This document shows positions 43,040 to 50,995 of a stretch of DNA of 64,000 nt, in pieces. The notes below the pieces were generated by a model. That model did no database searches. It had not been told where the DNA came from and saw nothing but the letters and a program-made list of their open reading frames with translations. The DNA comes from JAJFJD01 sp965228975. GTDB lineage: Bacteria > Pseudomonadota > Alphaproteobacteria > UBA8366. Position 1 is the stretch's first letter. Every line of letters starts with the position of its first letter. The stretch is taken from assembly GCA_965228975.1 (NCBI GenBank), contig OZ245851.1:372001-436000 (forward strand), read 5' to 3'. The translations under genes and the position numbers were made by a program.

Positions 43040-43083
43040 AAAAATATGTTTTTCTTAATTTAAAAATAAGTTTTTATATTTTT
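43040..43083. promoter_or_regulatory. AT-rich palindrome between the operon and its LysR gene
   Basis: AAAAATAT (43040-43047) is the exact reverse complement of ATATTTTT (43076-43083). The 44 bases are almost pure A/T, in sharp contrast to the surroundings. The right arm abuts the LysR ATG. Position and symmetry suit a LysR-type binding and autoregulation site for both directions. Confidence 0.5.
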
Positions 43084-43947
43084 ATGGATACGCGCTTCTT
43101 GGAGAGTTTCATCGTCGTCGTCGATCGCGGATCGATCGCACAGGCGGCACAGGTGCAGAATCTGACACCGGCGGCGGTGGCCCAACGCATCCGCGCACTG
43201 GAGAACGACATCGGTGCAGCCTTGATTTCCCGGTCCGGCCGTACCGTGCAGCCGACGAAGGCGGGATGGGCGATCCTAGATCGTGCGCGGGACTTCGTGA
43301 AACAGGTGTCGGACTTGCAGGCGCTGGCCGCCGTCGACGAGCCGTCGGGCGAGATTCGGATTGGCGCGAGTTCGACCGCGATTGCCGGGATGCTGCCCGG
43401 CATTCTGCAGCGATTGAGCGGCAAGCACCCAAATCTCGACTTTCAGATCACGCGGGGTCATTCGGGCCAACTCTATCGGGACGTGATGGACCAGCAGCTC
43501 GATGCTGCGATCATTGCGGAGCCCAGCTTTGCCATTCCGAAGGCCTGCGGCTGGCGCGACCTGCGCCGGGAGCCGCTGATCCTGCTCACCCCGTCGGACA
43601 CGCCACGGCGGACGGCGAAAACGGTGCTGCGCAACAATCCCTATATCCGATTCAGCCAGGGCCGGTGGGGCAAGCAGCCCGCCGACGTGTATCTGCGCGA
43701 CGCCGGGCTCAACCCCGCCGTCCGGTTCGAGCTGGACGCGCTCGACGCCATCGCCGTGATGGTCCACGAAGGTCTCGGCGTATCCTTGGTCCCCGACTGG
43801 GCGCCGCCCTGGCCCGAAGATCTGGCGATCCGGAAGACGCAGGTCGGCGGCATGACCTACGCGCGCAAGACCGGCGTGATCTGGTTGCGGTCGTCGGCGC
43901 GCATTCGCCTGATCGACGCGTTCCTCGACGAGGCGGGGACGTTTTGA
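43084..43947 (+). CDS. LysR-type transcriptional regulator
   Basis: 287 residues. The N-terminal winged helix covers residues 1-60 (MDTRFLESFIVVVDRGSIAQ, then VAQRIRALENDIGAALISRS). It is followed by a linker helix and an effector-binding domain (GEIRIGASSTAIAGMLPGIL and LDAIAVMVHEGLGVSLVPDW). The ATG follows directly on an A/T run with no Shine-Dalgarno site, so the mRNA may be leaderless or poorly translated. It is divergent from the operon starting at 42977 and is its likely regulator. The effector is unknown, perhaps a C4 sugar acid. Confidence 0.88.
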   Translation: MDTRFLESFIVVVDRGSIAQAAQVQNLTPAAVAQRIRALENDIGAALISRSGRTVQPTKAGWAILDRARDFVKQVSDLQALAAVDEPSGEIRIGASSTAIAGMLPGILQRLSGKHPNLDFQITRGHSGQLYRDVMDQQLDAAIIAEPSFAIPKACGWRDLRREPLILLTPSDTPRRTAKTVLRNNPYIRFSQGRWGKQPADVYLRDAGLNPAVRFELDALDAIAVMVHEGLGVSLVPDWAPPWPEDLAIRKTQVGGMTYARKTGVIWLRSSARIRLIDAFLDEAGTF

Positions 43948-44028
43948 CGGATGCCTGAAAAACCGCGAGGCTCGTTTCCGGAATGTCATCCATGAAAGCA
44001 ACAGTGCGAGCGGTAAGGGAGGAGAGCC

Positions 44029-45027
44029 ATGCGCGCGTTGGAAGTGGAGGAATTCGGGGGTCTGGACAAGCTGAAGGTCCGCGATGTCCCGGTGCCGGAA
44101 GCGGGCGACGGCGAGGTGCTGGTGAAGAACGCCTATGCGGGCGTGAACTTCACCGACATCTATCGCTCCCGCGGCGACTACAAGGATTCGCCGACATACC
44201 CCACGCCGCTTCCCTACCGTCTTGGCGGTGAAGGCTGCGGGTGGGTCGAGGCCGTCGGCAAGGGCGTGACCCGCGTCAAGCAAGGCGATCGGATCGCCTA
44301 CAGCCGGGTCCACGGGGCGCAGGCGGACTATGTCGCGATCCCGGCGATCCGGGCGACCAAGTTGCCGGATGATGTTTCCTTCCAGAAAGGGATGTCGGTG
44401 ATGACCCATGGCATCACCGCGCATTACCTCGCTTTCGATGCCTATCCCCTGGAATCCGGCAGCACGTGCTTGATCCATGCGGCGGCCGGCGGGGTCGGGC
44501 AAATTCTGGTTCAGCTCGCCAAGAAGCAGGGTGCCAAAGTGTTTGCCACCGTCGGCAGCGCGGATAAGGTCGACATCGCGAAGCAGCGCGGCGCCGATCA
44601 CGTGATCGAATATACGAAGGTCGATTTCCGCGACGAAGTGATGCGGCTCACCGGCGGGGCCGGGGTCGATGTGGTCTACGATTCGGTCGGCAAGGATACG
44701 CTGATCCGATCGCTGAATTCACTGCGCCTGCGGGGCTATTGCATTCTTTACGGCCATGCGTCGGGCAAGGTGGAGAATTTCGACCTGCTGGAGCTTGCGG
44801 AAGCCGGCTCCGTCTTCATCACCCGGCCGCATATGCAGCATTACGTGCCGACGGAAGAAGCCTACCAGGCCCGGGCCGACGATCTCCTGCGATGGCTGCA
44901 GGACGGTAGCGTCGACGTCACCATCGACCGGATATTCAAACTGGAAGAAGCCGCCGACGCCCTCGGCATGATGATGCGCCGCCAGAGCAAAGGCAAAATC
45001 CTGTACGAGCTTTTCGGGGAAGGCTGA
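44029..45027 (+). CDS. Quinone oxidoreductase-like zinc-independent MDR protein
   Basis: 332 residues with a strong GGGAGGAG before the ATG. The QOR pattern is MRALEVEEFGGLDKLKV, YAGVNFTDIYRSRGDY and GGEGCGWVEAVGKGV. The NADPH loop LIHAAAGGVGQILVQLAKK and YDSVGKDTLIRSLNSLRLRG follow. The Cys/His zinc ligands of alcohol dehydrogenases are absent. It reduces quinones or unsaturated carbonyls with NADPH. It is not clearly part of the preceding LysR unit. It marks the left border of the AT-richer block. Confidence 0.88.
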   Translation: MRALEVEEFGGLDKLKVRDVPVPEAGDGEVLVKNAYAGVNFTDIYRSRGDYKDSPTYPTPLPYRLGGEGCGWVEAVGKGVTRVKQGDRIAYSRVHGAQADYVAIPAIRATKLPDDVSFQKGMSVMTHGITAHYLAFDAYPLESGSTCLIHAAAGGVGQILVQLAKKQGAKVFATVGSADKVDIAKQRGADHVIEYTKVDFRDEVMRLTGGAGVDVVYDSVGKDTLIRSLNSLRLRGYCILYGHASGKVENFDLLELAEAGSVFITRPHMQHYVPTEEAYQARADDLLRWLQDGSVDVTIDRIFKLEEAADALGMMMRRQSKGKILYELFGEG

Positions 45028-45117
45028 TTAGCCATATCGGGAGAGGGTGCACTCCCGCGGAGATAGCCGTGCCTTCTTTGTTCGAGTGTCGGGTCCGTTT
45101 AGTCATGGAACGGCACA

Positions 45118-45149
45118 GGCCGGGGGAGGACGAATTCGCCTCCCCGGCC
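45118..45149. terminator. Strong GC hairpin between convergent genes
   Basis: GGCCGGGGGAGG (45118-45129) pairs with CCTCCCCGGCC (45139-45149), with one bulged G and an ACGAATTCG loop. No T-run follows on either strand. It lies between the ends of the quinone oxidoreductase and lipoprotein genes and probably ends transcription or protects 3' ends from both sides. Confidence 0.5.
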
Positions 45150-45164
45150 CAGAGATTGGCGCCG

Positions 45165-46727
45165 CTAGGACGAGCATTCCTTGCCGTTGTCTTTCGCGGA
45201 TTTAATTTCGGCATCCACAGCCTTTATGAACTTCTCGCCGCTGGTCTTACTGCCAGCGATTAACGCGAATTGAGCCTTGGTTGTTTTGTTGAGCGCGAGC
45301 AGTTTCTGAAGTGCTTCCGCCGATCGTTCCTTCCAAATACCATCGTCATTCTTCTTGCCGTCCGCGCGCTTTGCAGGGAGGCATTTGAGCCTGATCAACT
45401 CCGCCTGAACGCGAGTAATTTCGGCTTTCTCTTTGGCGGTAACTTGCGGCGGCTTTGTCGGTTCGGCGCTTTTGGCGCCCGTTGGATCCAGAACGACTTG
45501 CAACTTGGCTGTGGCAGGCGTGTTTTCGTCTCGAATCTTTAGTTGAAATGCCCCATTTGCATTTTTCGTGCTCTCCAACTTTAGGACCGCTCGGCCTCCA
45601 CCTGTATGACTTGGAGCGGTGAGCGTAACCAGTTTGCCTGGGTCTTGGCCTACCCAGTCGGCGTGGTAGGGACCTTTCCCGCCTTTGATCTCAATCTTGG
45701 CCACCGGCTTGTCCGTGGAGGTGTCGATCACAACGGTGTTTGGCGGGTCCGTTTCGAACAGCAGACCTGTGGCTGCCGTGTCGATCTCGCACGCTGCGAT
45801 ATCGGATTCGCTGGGCGCTGCCCCGATTTTCGCCAGGTTTGATTCCACGTCCAGTCCGGCATTGGTTGCTGCGAAGATGGCTGATTGAAGTCTCTCAAGA
45901 ACTGGGTTCTTCTTTAGATTAAATTTGCGTGTTTGGTCTTGCGGCATCTGTTGGCCGATTGGAAGGCCGGTAAGAAGTCCGGCGTTAGCAGGTATGGTCT
46001 TACCCAATGTTTGTACGAGTTCGGCAATGTCCGGCTCGGATTTGAGCAGAGCGGAGTATACGATCGACCGAATACTCTGCACCGCGTCGTAGAGGCGGAC
46101 GCCTGCACCGCTGAGCCGGCCCAGCGCCGACCGCCCGCGGGTCAGGGTATCTGAAGCGGATGTACTGACCTGCCGTCCTCGGCTTAATAGGGTCCGTTTT
46201 TCGACTGAATTAGGTTCGGATGATGCGGCTGCAATTGCAGCATCTAATGCCGAAACCGCCGCACCCAATGTGTTCAGTTGCGTTTGAAGAGTGGTTTGGC
46301 TAGCAGCACGTAACGGACCGAACACGCCTAACGTGCAGGTTACGGCCTTCGCACCCTCATTGTAGGCGCGGAGCCGTGCTTCCTTGTACAACACAGTGTT
46401 AGCGGCGAAGAGGCTCGCGCCGCCGATACCGAGTCCGGTGATCAAGTTGCCGCCGCCGCCCGTAATTGCCAGACCCGCGGCGCTTCCGGCAAGTCCGACA
46501 ATGCCGAGACTGCTCGCCCGGTTGAGCATCGTATGTTCGCTGATCGCTCGATAATACGCTTCGCGTGTATCTTCGGCGTATGTCACAGCGTTTTCGATGG
46601 ATTTGGTGCTGCGGAATGAATTAGCACTTGGTGCGACATACGGATCGACAATTGACATACAACCGGACATTAGTCCCGCTGCCAGGATCACTGTCGCAAT
46701 CTTTAGCTTTGAAGATGCGCTTGCCAT
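45165..46727 (-). CDS. Lipoprotein with Ig-like and putative peptidoglycan-binding regions, hypothetical
   Basis: 520 residues, with GGGAGGGA before the ATG. A lipobox LMSGC puts the lipidated Cys at residue 23, and Met follows, so an outer-membrane anchor is likely. A Gly-rich hydrophobic hairpin (about residues 74-112, with glycine-zipper spacing) comes next. Helical regions follow, then a beta-rich Ig-like region (about 325-425). The C-terminal block (ITRVQAELIRL, DGIWKERSAEALQKLLAL) resembles a divergent PG_binding_1 domain. I recognise no named family. Codon use is AT-richer than in the flanking genes. Divergent from the metallopeptidase/muramidase gene. Confidence 0.65.
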   Translation of the reverse strand: MASASSKLKIATVILAAGLMSGCMSIVDPYVAPSANSFRSTKSIENAVTYAEDTREAYYRAISEHTMLNRASSLGIVGLAGSAAGLAITGGGGNLITGLGIGGASLFAANTVLYKEARLRAYNEGAKAVTCTLGVFGPLRAASQTTLQTQLNTLGAAVSALDAAIAAASSEPNSVEKRTLLSRGRQVSTSASDTLTRGRSALGRLSGAGVRLYDAVQSIRSIVYSALLKSEPDIAELVQTLGKTIPANAGLLTGLPIGQQMPQDQTRKFNLKKNPVLERLQSAIFAATNAGLDVESNLAKIGAAPSESDIAACEIDTAATGLLFETDPPNTVVIDTSTDKPVAKIEIKGGKGPYHADWVGQDPGKLVTLTAPSHTGGGRAVLKLESTKNANGAFQLKIRDENTPATAKLQVVLDPTGAKSAEPTKPPQVTAKEKAEITRVQAELIRLKCLPAKRADGKKNDDGIWKERSAEALQKLLALNKTTKAQFALIAGSKTSGEKFIKAVDAEIKSAKDNGKECSS

Positions 46728-46816
46728 GATTGTTCCCTCCCCACCGGTGTTCCGCTTTTTGTATTGTTTCTGTACTGGCTCGCTACCTCCAGTGCTGGCA
46801 TCTGAACGCCATTCGG

Positions 46817-46858
46817 TTGTAATGAATAATATTTTACACTATTTTAAGTGGGTGTAAA
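46817..46858 (+). promoter_or_regulatory. Promoter with overlapping palindromic operator, divergent region
   Basis: TTGTAA (46817-46822), a 17-base spacer and TATTTT (46840-46845) make a plausible plus-strand promoter for the gene at 46935. TTTACAC (46833-46839) and its exact reverse complement GTGTAAA (46852-46858) flank the -10 box. A repressor bound there would block transcription of the putative toxin and perhaps the divergent lipoprotein gene. Confidence 0.5.
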
Positions 46859-46934
46859 CTTGTGCCATGGTCTTCGTCACCCACGGAGACGCGGCGTGGG
46901 TTTTCCGGACCTATCGTTGACCGAGGATTTCTGA

Positions 46935-48083
46935 ATGGCATACATGATTCCGAGGCAACTGGATGACTACCGGCGCCTAAGTGCATGGCTCCGCGGTGGT
47001 TTGCCTCGTCTAGAGTCAACCGATTCCCATGTATGGACAGCGCTCAAAAGTCATTGGCCGAGCACCAACCCTCCTGATGTTCGCACTGCCGTCGATTTCG
47101 GGAACCCACCGTTGGTTTATATCGAACGCTTACCGCTTTCTACCGGCCACCACGATAGCGCGGAAGGCGACATCCTCCGCATTGATGAGGATATGGTGAA
47201 GAATTATGAGAAGAATGATAGCGCTGAAGGACCCGAGATAACCGAAGCAACGGTTTTGCACGAGCTACTTCACTGGGCATGGGGCAAGGCCGGCCAAGTT
47301 GAAAAGAAGTACGGCAAGCTTGTCGAAATAGGCGATGAATTCGAGAAAGTTGCTTATCCGGACGGCATTGAGTTTAGCGCCGAATCGACAACGGGCGTCG
47401 GACGCATCGCGCCACTTCATGACGGTCTAAATCCGACCACCGAAATTGGACGCCGTCTGGACATCGAGCACGCCCAGCTCGGTCAGCTGTCGCGTCAATA
47501 CGAGGCGCGGTCGAACCCGGCGGCCTTCGGGTTTGATGGTACCGGTGGTTGGTCTTACGGGTTGTATCAGCTCTCGGCGAGGCGGGGGACGGTCGGCCGG
47601 TTCCTGAGTTTCTTGTCGACGGGTGAGGCCGACTACGCCGGGTTTGCCCGCGCGTTGCAATCGGCCGGCGGTAGCGAGGCGGCGCTCCGGGGAGACGACG
47701 CCTTTAAGGATACCTGGAAGCAACTGGCGCGAGACCCTGCATTTTCGCGCGCGCAGCATGAGTTCATTAAGGCGACGCACTACGACCCCTTCGTTTTGAA
47801 TCTACGCGCCGATGGAATCGATCTCACGGTGTACAAGCCGGTTCTCAAGGATGTGGCATGGTCGGTGAGCGTCCAGCATGGTCCGAGGAGCACGAATATT
47901 TTTACGCGTGCCTTCGACACGCTGTTGCCATCTGAACGACGGGACAATGCGAAAGTCATCGACGCGATTTATACGGAACGGTCGAAAGTAGATATCTACT
48001 TCAAGAGTTCCAGCAGTGATGTTCAGGCTTCGGTACTCAATCGATTCGTCGAGGAACGCGCGGCGGCCCTCCTAAGGGTGTGA
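46935..48083 (+). CDS. Two-domain putative toxin: HELLH metallopeptidase plus muramidase-like domain
   Basis: 382 residues, GAGGA 8 bases before the ATG, no signal peptide. Residues about 45-150 hold a zinc-peptidase core: DILRIDEDMVKNYEK, then TVLHELLHWAWGK with His109-Glu110-x-x-His113, and GDEFEKVAY near 133-141 as likely third-ligand region. This resembles the toxin metallopeptidase (MPTase3) group. Residues about 185-360 resemble phage or VgrG-linked lysozyme-like domains: QYEARSNPAAFGFDGTGGW with candidate catalytic Glu190, then SYGLYQLSARRGTVGRF and FIKATHYDPF. The protein may attack envelope peptides and glycan. How it would leave the cell is unknown. Confidence 0.65.
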   Translation: MAYMIPRQLDDYRRLSAWLRGGLPRLESTDSHVWTALKSHWPSTNPPDVRTAVDFGNPPLVYIERLPLSTGHHDSAEGDILRIDEDMVKNYEKNDSAEGPEITEATVLHELLHWAWGKAGQVEKKYGKLVEIGDEFEKVAYPDGIEFSAESTTGVGRIAPLHDGLNPTTEIGRRLDIEHAQLGQLSRQYEARSNPAAFGFDGTGGWSYGLYQLSARRGTVGRFLSFLSTGEADYAGFARALQSAGGSEAALRGDDAFKDTWKQLARDPAFSRAQHEFIKATHYDPFVLNLRADGIDLTVYKPVLKDVAWSVSVQHGPRSTNIFTRAFDTLLPSERRDNAKVIDAIYTERSKVDIYFKSSSSDVQASVLNRFVEERAAALLRV

Positions 48084-48106
48084 AAACCGTATTCTATGAA
48101 TCCCGA

Positions 48107-49507
48107 TCACGCGGCATTACGGTCGCGCGCCGCTTTCAATTCGTTGATGAGCCGCGGGAAGAAATCCGGATCCGTCATTGCCCCAAAAATCAGGACCCGA
48201 TCCTCCGGTGCGAAATGCTTGTCGAGGAAGCGGTCGATCGCTGTTCTCGTCGGCAGATCAAGCAAGCCGGTAAGCGCCGATACGCCGTCTTGAATTTCAC
48301 CGAGTTCTGTCAGAAGAGTCTGAACCTGGGAGATTGTTGCGTCGGGGGCGCCAAGTTCGCCGGCGCCGTGCGAATTCTCCCTGACATCTTTTACGATTTG
48401 ATCCGCGAGCTTCTTCCGTTCTTCGGCGGTTGTGGCGTCGTCCTTCCCCGACAGTCGTGTTTCGGCGGGAGGCGTACCGCCGAAAGCCTTGCGGATTTCG
48501 CCAAGTCGTTTCGCGACATCGAACCAAAACGGTGCGCCAAGGCCGATCAATAGTCCGGCAACGATCACCTTGACGGCCCAAACCAGGTGCGCGCCAAACC
48601 CATAGCCGTTTTTCGAATTGCTATCGCCTATCTCGCCCTTGGATTTAGCGGGAGCGTCCTTATCGCCGTAGGGCCAATATTCCCAACCGACCGGCACCCC
48701 CAATTGCACCAAATCTCGGAAGGATGTGTGTGCCGATTGAACAGCAAGCCTTTTACTCTCGACTTCCTTTGCCGCCTTTTCAACACTCTTCAATGCGGCG
48801 GCGTCGGGCGGGTTTGACTTTTTATATTCCGCTTCTTTCTCGGCGAGCGTTCTCTCCGCTTCGGCAAGGGCGGCCCGCGCTTTTTCGGTTTCTGCCGCGC
48901 TTTTCTCCAGCCTACTCTGCTGCGCGATGATCTTTGCGGCGACCTTGTTGTCGGTCTTGTAGGTGTCGAAAATGCGCACCGCATCGACATTCGCGGAAAA
49001 TGCGAAAGCAATGCCGAGAATTACGGACCAAAATTGCGCGCGGCGTTTAAAGAACGCGGAATTGCCGGAGCGAATTTCTTGATACTGGCGGGCGACTCGA
49101 TCTAATTCGGCCGACGCCCGCTCGGGATGTTGCGTTGCGAGCGCAGTCATTGAAGGAAGTTCTGCTAGCCTGCGCAATACATGCTCGAGCGAAATCCAAT
49201 TGTAGACGCCCGAAAACCGATACCACCACTTGTGTTTCATTGGTTCGCCGGGGCGGCCGTCGGCCGGTGTGCTCGCCGGAAGACCTGGGAAATCCGATGA
49301 AGGGTTGTTCAAGGTTTGCGCCACCAACCTCCAGCGCTCATCTTCGCTAAGCACCGGTAAATTCCGGCACAATCTGCTAAGAACCCAGATGAGGTTCCGC
49401 TCCCGAATCTTCAGCAATCGGTGCAGGGTTTCCATGATGATAGTGACGACGGTGGCCAGCGCACCGAGTGTCAGCGCGAATGCAAGAGCCGCATCCAGCA
49501 ATTCCAT
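48107..49507 (-). CDS. Inner-membrane coiled-coil protein of unknown function with GAPFWFD motif
   Basis: 466 residues from the ATG at 49507, with AGGGGAG upstream. The N-terminal membrane helix is LLDAALAFALTLGALATVVT. A second (FWSVILGIAFAFSANVDAVRIF) lies at about residue 155. A charged coiled coil follows (about 185-260), then a third helix ending LLIGLGAPFWFDVAKRLGEI (about 325), then a soluble C-terminal tail (about 345-466). The NVDAVRI and GAPFWFD signatures recur in a widespread family of bacterial membrane proteins with no assigned function, as far as I recall. It converges with the toxin-like gene and may be its immunity, export or accessory partner. Confidence 0.65.
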   Translation of the reverse strand: MELLDAALAFALTLGALATVVTIIMETLHRLLKIRERNLIWVLSRLCRNLPVLSEDERWRLVAQTLNNPSSDFPGLPASTPADGRPGEPMKHKWWYRFSGVYNWISLEHVLRRLAELPSMTALATQHPERASAELDRVARQYQEIRSGNSAFFKRRAQFWSVILGIAFAFSANVDAVRIFDTYKTDNKVAAKIIAQQSRLEKSAAETEKARAALAEAERTLAEKEAEYKKSNPPDAAALKSVEKAAKEVESKRLAVQSAHTSFRDLVQLGVPVGWEYWPYGDKDAPAKSKGEIGDSNSKNGYGFGAHLVWAVKVIVAGLLIGLGAPFWFDVAKRLGEIRKAFGGTPPAETRLSGKDDATTAEERKKLADQIVKDVRENSHGAGELGAPDATISQVQTLLTELGEIQDGVSALTGLLDLPTRTAIDRFLDKHFAPEDRVLIFGAMTDPDFFPRLINELKAARDRNAA

Positions 49508-49846
49508 TGTCCGCTCCCCTGAAATTGCGGTCGCTTTGGGCAATCGTACTTCTTAACGCCGCAAAATCGATTCTGCCGCAACGCTCAACAATTAAAATTA
49601 GCATAATAATAGAAATACTACACGTTTATAGGGTATTTAGATGGTTTTAGGTTGGGAGTATCTGGGCAATGCACTAGCGAATAGGAAATTTCCTGTCCGG
49701 GTGGCTGTGTTGAAACAATACTGGGCCAGTCCGGAATCCTGATGCGATCCGAATCTTGAGAAGTCAGCATGTGGTTAGAGGCGACGCGAAATCGCAAACT
49801 TTGCTGAGAGCGTCAGGTCATTGCGAGAATTGTCACTTGAAATCAA
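49508..49846. other. AT-rich gene-free stretch next to tRNA-Val
   Basis: 339 bases with no convincing gene. The part near 49585-49650 is very AT-rich and could hold the promoter of the minus-strand membrane protein gene. The right end meets the CCA end of the tRNA gene, where integrases usually act. I see no integrase gene and no obvious duplicate of the tRNA end. Confidence 0.4.
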
Positions 49847-49921
49847 TGGTGGGCGCGGCTGGGATTGAACCAGCGACCCCCGCCGTGTGAAGACGGTGCT
49901 CTCCCGCTGAGCTACGCGCCC
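49847..49921 (-). tRNA. tRNA-Val (anticodon CAC)
   Basis: The minus strand folds as a full cloverleaf. The acceptor stem GGGCGCG (49921-49915) pairs with CGCGCCC (49857-49851). The D arm starts TAGCTCAGCGGGAGAGC. The anticodon loop is TTCACAC with CAC at its centre, and the T arm contains GGTTCAATCC. Discriminator A (49850) and an encoded CCA (49849-49847) follow. CAC reads the GUG valine codon. Its 3' end faces the AT-richer block to the left. Confidence 0.95.
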
Positions 49922-49942
49922 GCCGTAAATAGGCGGACCGCA

Positions 49943-49971
49943 CATCTACGCTTGGGTTCGCGGGCTGTCAA
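49943..49971 (-). promoter_or_regulatory. Sigma-70 promoter of tRNA-Val
   Basis: Read on the minus strand: TTGACA at 49971-49966, exactly 17 bases, then TAGATG at 49948-49943. The mature tRNA begins 22 bases further on, leaving a short leader. Confidence 0.75.
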
Positions 49972-50015
49972 GGGAGGGTGCTTGACCTGCCGGGCGGATG
50001 CCGTATGTCTAGGCT

Positions 50016-50888
50016 ATGCGCCACGTTTCAGACAGGAGAGTTTTACCGAGGATCGGGAGGTCCCCGCTTGCGGTCGCCCTTTTTGCGGCCCTGGTCTCGG
50101 GGTCGCCGGCGAAGGCGGCCGACGAGCCGGTGCGGCTGGCCTACGACGCCTACCTCGGCCCCTTCTATGTGCTGTCGGCCGAGGCCGATCTGGAACTGTC
50201 GGGCGACCGCTATAGGGTCGTCACCCGCGCCAAGAGCCAGGGTGTCGCCTCGTGGTTTTTCGAGTGGCATAGCGAGGCGCGCACCGAAGGCGGGCTGGCG
50301 GCTGGCAAGCTGCAACCCCGCCGGCACGAAGTGGACGGCCAATGGCGCGGCGAACTCCGCAAGGTGCGGCTCGCCTATCCCGACGGCTTCGGCAGCGGGG
50401 CGCCGGTCAAATTCGATGTCTCCCCGCGCCCCGACGGCACCGAGCGGGACCCCGTTCCGCCGCCGCTGACCAAAGATACGATCGATCCGCTGTCCGCGAC
50501 GTTGACCATGCTGATGAAGCTGGCGCAGGGCGAACGCTGCGAGGGCGCGTTCCGCGTGTTCGACGGTCGCCGGCGCTATGACATGGCGGTGTCGAGCGGC
50601 GGGCAGACGGTTTTGCCGCGGCTTCATTCATCGGTCTTTGCCGGCGCGGCGCAGAGCTGCACCTTTCAGCTCAAGCGGATTGCCGGATTCTGGAAGAACC
50701 CGGATGACAAACCCCGCCAGCGGGTGACCGAGCCGACGTTGTGGGTCGCAAGCCCGATGGCGACGGTTCCGCCCGTGCCTGTCCGTTTCACGGCTGATAC
50801 CGGCCTCGGTGAGTTACGCATCCATCTGGTGCGGGTGCAGCGCGGCAAGAAGGTGATCGCGGTCGATCCTTCCAAGGGAGGGTCATGA
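50016..50888 (+). CDS. DUF3108 domain-containing periplasmic protein
   Basis: 290 residues. A signal peptide (SPLAVALFAALVSGSPAKAA, ending near residue 35) leads into a beta-rich DUF3108 domain. RLAYDAYLGPFYVLSAEADL is the typical opening. The middle has DPLSATLTMLMKLAQGERC and VFDGRRRYDMAVSSG, both characteristic of this family. The function of DUF3108 is not established; the fold suggests an envelope lipoprotein-like or lipid-handling role. High GC and normal codon use show that the AT-richer block has ended. Confidence 0.75.
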   Translation: MRHVSDRRVLPRIGRSPLAVALFAALVSGSPAKAADEPVRLAYDAYLGPFYVLSAEADLELSGDRYRVVTRAKSQGVASWFFEWHSEARTEGGLAAGKLQPRRHEVDGQWRGELRKVRLAYPDGFGSGAPVKFDVSPRPDGTERDPVPPPLTKDTIDPLSATLTMLMKLAQGERCEGAFRVFDGRRRYDMAVSSGGQTVLPRLHSSVFAGAAQSCTFQLKRIAGFWKNPDDKPRQRVTEPTLWVASPMATVPPVPVRFTADTGLGELRIHLVRVQRGKKVIAVDPSKGGS

Positions 50889-50995
50889 CCGTGCGGCCGT
50901 GAGGTCCCGCGTACGCCCCGCGCGCCAACTTGCGCCATATCGGCATCTGTGCTTTTTCGAAGGCAGGCGACGGACAACGAGAATTGGGGCTAGGG

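Noticed and set aside
45028..45164. Possible left attachment site matching the tRNA-Val 3' end
   Set aside because: I looked for a copy of the T-arm and acceptor sequence here and saw none; a diverged or more distant copy cannot be excluded by eye.
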